Source: Candidatus Uhrbacteria bacterium
Lineage (GTDB): Bacteria > Patescibacteriota > Patescibacteriia > JACQSD01
DNA: 9,746 bases
Assembly: GCA_016206165.1 (NCBI GenBank)
Contig: JACQSD010000019.1
Span: forward strand, 1 to 9,746
Reading direction: 5' to 3'
The first letter of the stretch is position 1, and the number at the start of each line of letters is the position of its first letter. Positions 1-4,921 of this stretch are shown one piece after another. The notes under the pieces were generated by a model. The model saw only the letters and a list, made by a program, of their open reading frames with translations, was not told where the DNA came from and searched no databases. The translations under genes and the position numbers were made by a program.

Positions 1-330
1 CGAAGAGCGAGTATTAGACGCCCTCTAGTCCCTGACGAAAAGTGCGCAGGCACTTTTCTCCCCGCAACAGAAAAACCGCCTTACGGCGGTTCCTCTGTTG
101 CCCGTGGCGATACCGTACCCCACCGGTCAAGCACCACAAGGTTTCTTGACCTATCAGTCGTATGCGCGGACGATGCCTGCCGGTATGGGTTGGTTTAAGC
201 ACCTTTCAGAGATTCCTCACGACTTTCGAGAGAAAAATGGCCTTGGCGGTACCGTACCAGAATTTGGACGGGCTTGGCACCAGATTGTTTCGTGGTTTGA
301 CGAGTGCCAGACCTCATTTGCTGGAAGCAA
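1..330. other. Gene-free hairpin-rich region
   Basis: I see no convincing gene here; the short open frames show no recognisable domain. Besides the composite hairpins at 17-119, there is an inverted repeat GGTCAAG/CTTGACC (125-131 with 145-151), another TACCGTACC core within GGTACCGTACC (248-258), and a loose TGGCAC/GTGCCA pair (275-280 with 304-309). The region lies downstream of the minus-strand operon that ends at 331, so some of these structures may protect or end that transcript. None carries the T-rich tail of a classical terminator in the minus direction. Confidence 0.5.
17..119 (+). repeat. Diverged, longer relative of the 77-bp palindromic repeat
   Basis: This non-coding stretch shares short blocks, in the same order, with the repeats at 3670-3746 and 9647-9723: GACGCC (17-22), CCTGACG (31-37) followed by a hairpin, CTCTGTTGC (93-101) and TACCGTACC (111-119; in the other copies this block comes first). 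Two strong hairpins lie inside it. The arms GAAAAGTGC/GCACTTTTC (37-45 with 50-58) enclose loop GCAG. The arms GCAACAGA/TCTGTTGC (64-71 with 94-101) enclose an inner stem AACCGCC/GGCGGTT (74-80 with 85-91, loop TTAC). No T-run follows, so a simple intrinsic terminator is not supported. CCCCGCAACAG (60-70) also matches the tRNA 3' end seen at the right edge. I infer a decayed or elaborated family member; overall identity is too patchy to be certain. Confidence 0.45.
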
Positions 331-792
331 TTAGTGTCGGAAAATCATTTCAGTTACCGATAGATGCGGTAAACCGAATTCTGCTCCGAGCGCGTTTAAC
401 TCGGCAGGTGGCAGGCCGAGCAAATCAGGGTCAACTGTTCTTATGACTACGCACCGATTCTCGATAGCAGTTGCCACGTGTACTGCATCGGTAATTGTAA
501 GCCGAGGAAATTGCTCTCGCACTCTTTGTAGGATTCCATCTCTGCCATCATTCTGTACTACGTAAACGAATGGCCTGAGTGCAAGCATAAGCGAAGTAAA
601 TCCTCCTATTGCCGCTTCGCCTTTCAGATGAGCGGCGGCGTACGCTTCCCCAAAAGATAAATGACTGATCACTGGATGGATAGGATTGTGTGTACTGAAC
701 ATTTCGGCGTAAGCACTTTTACCTCCATCCAAAGTGCAGGCGTCGTAATACCAGCGCTCTTTCGCATCATCAGGTTCTATTGGGGCTGGCAT
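331..792 (-). CDS. PIN-domain ribonuclease, likely toxin
   Basis: A 153-residue protein with the PIN-like order of acidic residues: D17 in the first strand (WYYDACTLD), E49 in SHLSFGEAYAA, D102 in the ITDAVHVATA helix and D121 in RTVDPDL. PIN domains are Mg-dependent single-strand RNases, and many are VapC-like toxins that cut tRNA or rRNA. I chose the ATG at 792 because it leaves a short tail before the first strand and a 23-base overlap with the upstream gene. An ATG at 846 in the same frame would add 18 residues but overlap 77 bases. No Shine-Dalgarno is evident at either start, so translation probably depends on coupling to the gene before it. It is the last gene of a three-gene minus-strand run. 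No classic VapB-like antitoxin is visible; the upstream genes would have to supply control. The fold assignment is good; substrate and toxin role are inference. Confidence 0.72.
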   Translation of the reverse strand: MPAPIEPDDAKERWYYDACTLDGGKSAYAEMFSTHNPIHPVISHLSFGEAYAAAHLKGEAAIGGFTSLMLALRPFVYVVQNDGRDGILQRVREQFPRLTITDAVHVATAIENRCVVIRTVDPDLLGLPPAELNALGAEFGLPHLSVTEMIFRH

Positions 793-988
793 ACTCAGAA
801 GAGAAGAGACCAACACGCTCACCTTTTCTGAGAGCGATTTCAACATTCACTAATGGTTCTGTTTTAGAAACCGGTCCTTTAACCTCTACCAAAAATACAT
901 GCTCCCCCGATCTACTGACAACGGCAAAATCAGCAGCCGGTACAATCTGCCTCATTTGTTTTTCGCTTATTTTTTTTAGAGTTGGCAT
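770..988 (-). CDS. Small protein with EVK nuclease-like signature
   Basis: A 72-residue protein sandwiched in a tight operon: its ATG overlaps the end of the YwgA-like gene by 13 bases and its end overlaps the PIN gene. D20 followed by a beta-strand-like segment and LVEVKG (E35, K37) resembles the D-(E/D)xK core of restriction-endonuclease-like folds. However, the protein is far shorter than any complete PD-(D/E)XK nuclease, so catalysis is doubtful. It could be a minimal regulatory domain or antitoxin, or the 5' piece of a larger protein separated from the PIN frame by a frameshift around 770-850. The long overlap with the PIN frame fits either translational coupling or a broken or recoded fusion. 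I do not recognise a named family. Confidence 0.5.
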   Translation of the reverse strand: MPTLKKISEKQMRQIVPAADFAVVSRSGEHVFLVEVKGPVSKTEPLVNVEIALRKGERVGLFSSEYASPNRT

Positions 989-1479
989 AGTTCTTTTACA
1001 TAAGATTCTGCTTTTTCTGTTTCTTCCTGACTAGATTCTTTTATCGTGCGCAGTTTCTTGCTGGCAGACTCTTCAGATAACTTGGCAACTGTCTGTAACC
1101 AATGAAGAGTCGTGATTAATTCCAACTCTCTGATACTTTTCTCCTTGAGGAAGGAGGCCGCCTTTTTAAACCTACCCTCTAACTCATCGGGCGTGAATTT
1201 CTCCAACGTTGGTTTAGTCTTCTCAGTCCTCAACTTGAAGAGGTCATGAGCGAGGGAGGGAGAATAAGGTCCTCTGAAGTATAGATTGAAGTCGTACACG
1301 GGTGAAATACCAAAAGTCTGCGCAAGGTATTGCGTCTTTTGTGACCGCAAACGTTGCGGAAAGGTATCAACCTCCCCACTCCCAAGCCTTTTTAGGACGC
1401 TGTACATTAGCAGTACAGAGTCGAAGTCTTTTCTATATTCTTCCATAGGCTTTCCCGTTAATTGTACCAAAGTATCCAT
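976..1479 (-). CDS. YwgA-like / Panacea-like small protein
   Basis: With the ATG at 1479 this is a 167-residue protein. The stretch YDFNLYFRGPYSPSLAHDL (62-80) is the hallmark I associate with YwgA-like and DUF4065/Panacea-like proteins, where an aromatic-rich YxF..Y.GPYS..L segment follows an N-terminal helical part. Panacea domains are known as antitoxin domains in varied toxin-antitoxin pairs, and YwgA-like proteins occur in defence neighbourhoods. The C-terminal third (about 125-167) is lysine/glutamate-rich and probably helical. The frame stays open back to 1593, but that part encodes a poly-glycine run from a poly-C tract and looks non-coding; ATG 1530 is a second option. A possible promoter lies at 1514-1542. 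It heads the operon with the EVK protein and the PIN RNase, so an antitoxin or sensor role for the PIN protein is plausible inference. Confidence 0.6.
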   Translation of the reverse strand: MDTLVQLTGKPMEEYRKDFDSVLLMYSVLKRLGSGEVDTFPQRLRSQKTQYLAQTFGISPVYDFNLYFRGPYSPSLAHDLFKLRTEKTKPTLEKFTPDELEGRFKKAASFLKEKSIRELELITTLHWLQTVAKLSEESASKKLRTIKESSQEETEKAESYVKELCQL

Positions 1480-1513
1480 GAAGGGTGCATGTGCTCTAAC
1501 GCTAGGGGTGTAT

Positions 1514-1542
1514 AAGATACTTCTAGTCATTAAGTTAAGCAA
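1514..1542 (-). promoter_or_regulatory. Possible promoter of the YwgA-like/PIN operon
   Basis: Read on the minus strand, TTGCTT (1537-1542) and TATCTT (1514-1519) are separated by 17 bases, a permissible sigma70 layout with both boxes 4-5 of 6 to consensus. Transcription would begin near 1507, giving a leader of about 28 bases before ATG 1479. The 11-base homopolymer at 1547-1557 begins 5 bases upstream of the -35 box, so changes in its length could alter promoter activity. Weak match; no experimental support. Confidence 0.3.
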
Positions 1543-1546
1543 GCCA

Positions 1547-1557
1547 CCCCCCCCCCC
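1547..1557. repeat. Homopolymer of eleven C (poly-G on minus strand)
   Basis: An uninterrupted run of 11 C residues, i.e. 11 G on the strand that encodes the YwgA-like operon. It is flanked by more G-rich sequence on the minus strand (GGGTGGC next to it, and GGGGTGGGTGG at about 1626-1636). Homopolymers of this length are prone to slippage and are typical of phase-variable switches. They are also frequent sites of sequencing error. Confidence 0.9.
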
Positions 1558-1644
1558 GCCACCCGGCATAGCGAAGGCACGACGAGTACCCACTACCTTG
1601 CCTATTAGCTAACCTATTTGAAGCACCACCCACCCCACACACAT

Positions 1645-1854
1645 CTATTTTGTGTAAGTCTTCGGTCCTACGCACTCTCCCTTAGTATCAAGCTCTCCGT
1701 TTGGTGTATAGCACACGAAATTACTTTCATCGCCTGCAACCTCCAGACATCTACAGGTTGTAGGAGCAGGGTCTGAGCGAAATAGAGAAGCAATGAAATA
1801 CAGAGTAATTATCAGTATTGGCAAACTTACCGCCTTTATAAAAAAATTATTCAT
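1645..1854 (-). CDS. Small membrane-anchored cysteine-containing protein
   Basis: A 69-residue protein of unknown function. A positively charged N-terminus (K7) leads into a hydrophobic segment at about residues 8-25, which would act as a signal anchor, leaving a roughly 43-residue domain outside. That domain has four cysteines (34, 36, 48, 61), enough for two disulfides, and no lipobox. On the minus strand an AGAGGT about 14 bases before the ATG is a poor, distant ribosome-binding match. It is the last of a run of four small membrane proteins transcribed in the same direction, separated from the previous one by 61 bases. I do not recognise a family. Confidence 0.6.
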   Translation of the reverse strand: MNNFFIKAVSLPILIITLYFIASLFRSDPAPTTCRCLEVAGDESNFVCYTPNGELDTKGECVGPKTYTK

Positions 1855-1915
1855 ATTATTTCTCTAAACCTCTTTTAGCCAGTTTTTCATATATTAATGT
1901 GGTCACTTTATATTT

Positions 1916-2206
1916 CTACTGGGTTAAATACTTATATTCAACCTCAAGGTCTTTACAGTATCTAATACATCCATCAAACTCTTTCTCTGGGAAAGATTTC
2001 GCTGTTTCCATCCGAGATTCTACTTGATTTTCATCAAGAAACCACTTTAGATTTATTGCCCATGTTTTAGTTTCAGGGTTGTAATTACATTGTTGCTTAC
2101 AAAATTCCGTAGACGCTTTACGTTGGTTAATTTCCCCTACAATAAGAAGATATCCAACCCATATGACAACCACTGTAATTAAAATATTCTTAATCTGCTT
2201 AGACAT
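1916..2206 (-). CDS. Membrane-anchored protein with twin CX3C motif
   Basis: A 96-residue protein: KQIKN then a hydrophobic segment at about residues 8-24 (transmembrane anchor), followed by a roughly 70-residue hydrophilic domain. The only four cysteines form two CX3C pairs, C36-X3-C40 and C80-X3-C84, about 40 residues apart in regions likely to be helical. Such a layout suggests a disulfide-stapled helical hairpin on the outer face of the membrane. The ATG lies only two bases after the stop of the DUF6804-like gene, with no clear Shine-Dalgarno, so translation is probably coupled. No family recognised; function unknown. Confidence 0.62.
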   Translation of the reverse strand: MSKQIKNILITVVVIWVGYLLIVGEINQRKASTEFCKQQCNYNPETKTWAINLKWFLDENQVESRMETAKSFPEKEFDGCIRYCKDLEVEYKYLTQ

Positions 2207-2208
2207 GT

Positions 2209-2508
2209 TTATTTTTTAACGAAAGGAAAGACAAGAAAAGGGACGGTGGCAACGATGTCGATGACTTGCCACGTTTCGCGCTGCATGTAGAAAGGAAGTA
2301 TCGGATTAAATAAGATGGTGATTACTCCAAATGTCCAAGCCCAGCCAGTACGGCCTAATTCATAAGCCTTGTAGGCGCTGTAAGCTCCCACGCCGCAAAC
2401 TATCCAGCGCAATAGCTGATAGTACCCGTACGGCCAGCTCCCGAGTGCACCTACGAGGAAAAGAGCCGTGATAAGTAAGAACCAATTTTCTTTGAGAAAG
2501 TTCTTCAT
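2209..2508 (-). CDS. DUF6804-like small integral membrane protein
   Basis: A 99-residue protein made almost entirely of hydrophobic helices, probably four membrane spans (about 8-25, 30-48, 55-74 and 83-97). YYQLLRWIVC followed by GRTGWAW and the NPILPFYMQRETW stretch with a following D resemble what I remember of the DUF6804 family, whose members are about this size and of unknown function. Its ATG overlaps the TGA of the preceding gene (ATGA at 2505-2508), a sign of translational coupling, and the next gene begins two bases after its stop. The family match is from memory and not verified. Confidence 0.62.
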   Translation of the reverse strand: MKNFLKENWFLLITALFLVGALGSWPYGYYQLLRWIVCGVGAYSAYKAYELGRTGWAWTFGVITILFNPILPFYMQRETWQVIDIVATVPFLVFPFVKK

Positions 2509-2738
2509 GATTTATTTGTTTCTAGGTCTTCTATCCTTTTCTTTTCTTGCAACGCTTTTCTCTTGAGAAAAAGGCTCAACCAGTCATTTCCTTTCTGAGC
2601 AAAAGAAAGAAGATATATGTTCAGACAGAACAAGATGGCTAAACCGCCGGTTACCAAACCATCACTTGGGTCATCGAACGTCAGCACCATAAGCCAGATA
2701 ACTACTCCCGCGTTCACCGTTGATATTAAGATATTCAT
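2505..2738 (-). CDS. Small two-span membrane protein
   Basis: With the ATG at 2738 this is a 77-residue protein with two predicted membrane spans (about 3-21 and 29-48) and a charged C-terminal tail rich in K, R and E (KRKALQEKKRIEDLE) that would sit in the cytoplasm. I chose 2738 because GAGAG lies nine bases before it. ATG 2744 is only three bases from that motif, and the upstream ATG at 2780 would extend into sequence that looks non-coding. It leads the four-gene small-membrane-protein run and shares ATGA with the next gene. No family recognised. Confidence 0.58.
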   Translation of the reverse strand: MNILISTVNAGVVIWLMVLTFDDPSDGLVTGGLAILFCLNIYLLSFAQKGNDWLSLFLKRKALQEKKRIEDLETNKS

Positions 2739-2843
2739 ATTCATATTCTCTCGGACGTGGTTCCGACTCTGTATATTCAACTATGCTATACTTTCCACGC
2801 CGTGTGGCAAGTCCGCGGAAAGATTGTGGTCAACGACAAAAAA

Positions 2844-3602
2844 TCACGCTCTATCGTCAGTAGAGATCCGAATAATATGCTTCATGAACGAAGCCGTTAT
2901 CTCGAATACGAACTCGACCTCCTCTTCCTTGAGCTTGTCTGTGTGCTTCACGTAATCGTTCTGGTAGTTGGTATAGCAGTCCAGCATTTTTTGGAACATG
3001 TTACCTATTTGCGGAGATGCTCCGTGAGCTTTAAGGTATGACCCCATATCGGGCAACTGTTTCTCCAGTGGTTTATTGTTGTTGAGGACTTGCTTTAACA
3101 AAAGCTCTAGGGCTAAACGGAGATCATCGAGTACATTTCGCTCGAAAGTACCATGATCGTATTTAAGCTTTGCTTGATTGAAGAGTTTGAGTGGAGCGGA
3201 ATACTTCTCGAGCCAGTGTCTTGTTTCCTCGATAAGAGGAAGATCGAGTTCCTTTGTCTCAGCTTCGGGCCGAAAGTGGGCATATTTTGAATAAAGTCCG
3301 AGCTTGAGATTGGCGCGTGCCGCCTTGCTAGGTGCCGCGCCCGAGAAAGAAGGATGTACGCACAGTTCTTCGATGATGAGAAACTGCTGCTGTGGTGAAA
3401 AAGCTCTGAGGCTTTCGTAAATGGCCTGACGTTTACTTTTGACTTCCCAGCCGGGATACTCCGGATGTGGCACCCCTACATTCCATCTCTCCGCATAATC
3501 ATTGAATGCGTCGACAATCTTGGAGCCGGTAAGTCCGCTATTAGTATCTCCCAAGACTTGGGCTACCTTTTGCAAGAAGGTTACAGAAATTTCGGTTTCC
3601 AT
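2844..3602 (-). CDS. AbiJ/HEPN-like abortive-infection protein
   Basis: A 252-residue soluble protein. The N-terminal part (about 1-85), with GLTGSKIVDAF, then SKRQAIYESLRAF and a helix QQQFLIIEEL, resembles the N-terminal domains found in AbiJ-type phage-defence proteins. The C-terminal part (about 145-245) is all-helical and looks HEPN-like, with a long helix NVLDDLRLALELLLKQVL and a later QNDYVKH segment (214-220) in the place of the RX4-6H RNase motif. The expected arginine is Q214, so the enzyme may be inactive or the motif non-canonical. HEPN proteins usually cut RNA, and Abi types stop growth on phage infection. The start is followed immediately by a good N-terminus; there is no Shine-Dalgarno, and TAAAAT at 3612-3617 (minus strand) could be a -10 box serving a leaderless mRNA. 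A 42-base hairpin lies 20 bases upstream. Family assignment is from motif memory. Confidence 0.55.
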   Translation of the reverse strand: METEISVTFLQKVAQVLGDTNSGLTGSKIVDAFNDYAERWNVGVPHPEYPGWEVKSKRQAIYESLRAFSPQQQFLIIEELCVHPSFSGAAPSKAARANLKLGLYSKYAHFRPEAETKELDLPLIEETRHWLEKYSAPLKLFNQAKLKYDHGTFERNVLDDLRLALELLLKQVLNNNKPLEKQLPDMGSYLKAHGASPQIGNMFQKMLDCYTNYQNDYVKHTDKLKEEEVEFVFEITASFMKHIIRISTDDRA

Positions 3603-3621
3603 GGCGAGGATATTTTACCGC

Positions 3622-3663
3622 ACTAACACAAAAGGCGCGACTAATCGTGCCTTTTGTGTTAGT
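3622..3663. repeat. Near-perfect 42-base hairpin upstream of the HEPN-like gene
   Basis: Arms 3622-3636 (ACTAACACAAAAGGC) and 3649-3663 (GCCTTTTGTGTTAGT) are exact reverse complements. The stem continues inward through one G-T wobble and three more pairs to a CTAA loop, giving 19 paired positions. It sits 20 bases before the HEPN-like start codon and just outside the 77-bp repeat. It could be an operator, an mRNA structure or one end of an inserted sequence. It is not followed by a T-run on either strand that would make it a typical terminator. Confidence 0.85.
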
Positions 3664-3669
3664 TATGCC

Positions 3670-3746
3670 AGTCGGTACCGTACCGACTTCTCGCACTTTC
3701 GACGCCTGACGGAACGAGTTCCGTGCGTCACAACTCTGTTGCGGGG
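3670..3746. repeat. Left copy of the 77-bp direct repeat
   Basis: Matches 9647-9723 at 76 of 77 positions (the difference is C at 3700 versus T at 9677), in the same orientation. It consists of three consecutive hairpins. The first has arms AGTCGGTAC/GTACCGACT around a single C (3670-3688). The second has GACG (3701-3704) and ACGGAAC pairing with GTTCCGT and CGTC, centre GA (3701-3729). The third is CAAC-TCT-GTTG (3731-3741). Identity ends in GGGG at 3746, where the right copy runs into a tRNA 3' end. The layout resembles REP-type palindromic elements or an attachment site carrying a tRNA end. Confidence 0.92.
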
Positions 3747-3778
3747 GCAGGATTACCACTGGTGCAAGTCCTGTTGCC
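3741..3778. pseudogene. Broken tRNA 3'-end sequence next to the left repeat
   Basis: Read on the minus strand, AATCCTGC then CCCCGCA and A (ending at 3739-3740) looks like the 3' half of a T-arm plus acceptor strand, parallel to the tRNA end at 9716-9746. The 5' half of the T-stem is not complementary, so no intact tRNA can form. Read on the plus strand, GGTGCAAGTCC followed by TGTTGCC and A (about 3760-3778) also resembles a T-arm and acceptor end, with one stem mismatch and no 5' partner nearby. I interpret this as tRNA-derived debris at a recombination junction; both halves are short, so chance resemblance is possible. Confidence 0.35.
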
Positions 3779-3815
3779 ATCGTATATGCTTTTAAGCCAG
3801 GGAATCTCTCCGAGA

Positions 3816-3843
3816 TTGACAATCGGATGTAATCAGATATAAT
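3816..3843 (+). promoter_or_regulatory. Strong sigma70-type promoter of the Fic operon
   Basis: A perfect -35 TTGACA (3816-3821) and a perfect -10 TATAAT (3838-3843) are separated by 16 bases. Transcription would begin near 3850, leaving only about a dozen bases before the Fic ATG at 3862, so the leader has no room for a normal ribosome-binding site. An inverted repeat AATCTC/GAGATT (3803-3808 with 3812-3817) runs into the -35 box, suggesting operator control. Confidence 0.88.
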
Positions 3844-3850
3844 CGCATGT
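3821..3850 (+). promoter_or_regulatory. Three tandem 10-bp repeats over the Fic promoter
   Basis: Three back-to-back decamers, AATCGGATGT (3821-3830), AATCAGATAT (3831-3840) and AATCGCATGT (3841-3850), share AATC at the start and AT near the end. They begin at the last base of the -35 box and cover the spacer, the -10 box and the likely start site. The 10-bp period puts each unit on the same face of the helix. This fits an operator bound by a repressor multimer; the winged-helix domain of the Fic protein is an obvious candidate. Iteron-like replication sites are an alternative. Confidence 0.7.
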
Positions 3851-3861
3851 GTTAGCTGTAT

Positions 3862-4914
3862 ATGAATCCCCGACTCGACAAAAGAATAGTGCTAACACCA
3901 GAGGTGCTCAAGAAAATCGCCCGCATCGACGAGTTGAAGGGCCTTTGGCGCGGAAGTTCAAAGCTGAATCCGCATATTCTTAAGCAACTGAGGGCGTCAG
4001 TGATTATTACATCCACCGGCGCATCGACGCGCATTGAAGGTTCGCAAATGAGCGATGAAGATGTCGCCCGCTTGATTCGCGGATTGAAAACACAGCCCCC
4101 AAAAGGAAGAGATGCGGAAGAGGTTGCCGGTTACGCCGACTTGCTCGGGCGGATTTTTGATAACTACAAAACCTTCAAGCTGACCGAAGGACAAATTCTG
4201 CAGTTCCATGAAATTATGCTGCACTTCGCTTCAAAAGATCAGATACAAAAAGGAAAATACAAATCCTCTGACAACGTTGTGGTCGCAAGAAACGACAAGG
4301 GCGATGAGGTCGTGTTGTTCCGTCCGACCCCTCCGTACCTAGTGAAAAAAGAGATGGACGATGTACTCGTATGGGTCGCTGATGCGCTTGATAGAAAAAA
4401 GATTCATCCAATTCTCGTTATCGCAAATTTCATATTTGAATTTCTTGCAATTCATCCGTTCCACGACGGGAACGGGCGTCTTAGCCGCGCTCTCACTAAT
4501 TTGCTCCTTTTGCAGGAAGGTTATGCATACATTCCCTATGTATCTCTGGAGGAGATTATCGAGAACCGCAAGGATGCCTATTATCTATCTCTTCGCGAGA
4601 CGCAGAAACATCACAAATCGGAGCGCGAAAATATCAGTGCTTGGGTTAATTTCCTTCTCGATGCATTGCTCGCACAAGCGGAAGCTGCACGATATTTGAT
4701 CGAGCGTAACGAGCCGGAACAAATGCTTTCGGAGAAACAACTTTCCGTTCTGCGACTCTTCGATGATGGCAAAACGCTTTCGCCAAAAGACGTATCTTCA
4801 ATTCTTCAATCTGCACCGCTACCGACAATTAAACAAGCGCTTGCGCGCCTCGTGAAATTACATCTCTTGAAACGTATTGGTCTTGGTAGAGCAACTCGAT
4901 ACCAGAAGTTATAG
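3862..4914 (+). CDS. Fic-family protein AMP-transferase, class II
   Basis: A 350-residue Fic protein. The catalytic loop HPFHDGNGR at 198-206 matches the canonical HPFx(D/E)GNGR, with the catalytic His198 and Mg-binding Asp202 intact, so AMP (or another NMP) transfer to a protein hydroxyl is expected. The inhibitory motif (S/T)xxxE(G/N) is present as STRIEG at 55-60, N-terminal to the Fic core, which makes it a self-inhibited class II enzyme. The C-terminal part (about 285-350, SEKQLSVLRLF then SPKDVSSILQSAPLPTIKQALARLVKLHLL) is a winged helix-turn-helix, so it may bind DNA, possibly its own promoter repeats. The ATG at 3862 lies about 12 bases after the predicted transcription start, with no Shine-Dalgarno. 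Seven bases separate its stop from the primase-helicase start, so the two are probably co-transcribed. Target protein unknown. Confidence 0.93.
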   Translation: MNPRLDKRIVLTPEVLKKIARIDELKGLWRGSSKLNPHILKQLRASVIITSTGASTRIEGSQMSDEDVARLIRGLKTQPPKGRDAEEVAGYADLLGRIFDNYKTFKLTEGQILQFHEIMLHFASKDQIQKGKYKSSDNVVVARNDKGDEVVLFRPTPPYLVKKEMDDVLVWVADALDRKKIHPILVIANFIFEFLAIHPFHDGNGRLSRALTNLLLLQEGYAYIPYVSLEEIIENRKDAYYLSLRETQKHHKSERENISAWVNFLLDALLAQAEAARYLIERNEPEQMLSEKQLSVLRLFDDGKTLSPKDVSSILQSAPLPTIKQALARLVKLHLLKRIGLGRATRYQKL

Positions 4915-4921
4915 TCACGGT

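Noticed and set aside
64..101. Nested hairpin as an intrinsic terminator
   Set aside because: The GC-rich stem is right, but neither side is followed by a T-run, and the block matches a dispersed repeat instead.
98..334. Plus-strand open frame of 78 codons
   Set aside because: Runs through the hairpin cluster, has no recognisable motif and no start signal.
1480..1593. N-terminal extension of the YwgA-like protein
   Set aside because: It would encode a poly-glycine run from the homopolymer and overlaps the likely promoter; the family core starts after residue 15 of the shorter form.
2780..2797. Plus-strand extended -10 (TGCTATACT) that could drive antisense RNA into the HEPN-like gene
   Set aside because: No acceptable -35 at the right distance and no plus-strand gene; noted only as a weak possibility.
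3670..3746. Integron attC site
   Set aside because: Folded palindromes suggested it, but the expected GTTRRRY/RYYYAAC core pair is not present and no integron integrase or single-gene cassettes are seen.
3541..3822. Minus-strand open frame of 93 codons across the left repeat
   Set aside because: It overlaps the HEPN-like gene in another frame and reads through palindromic repeat sequence.
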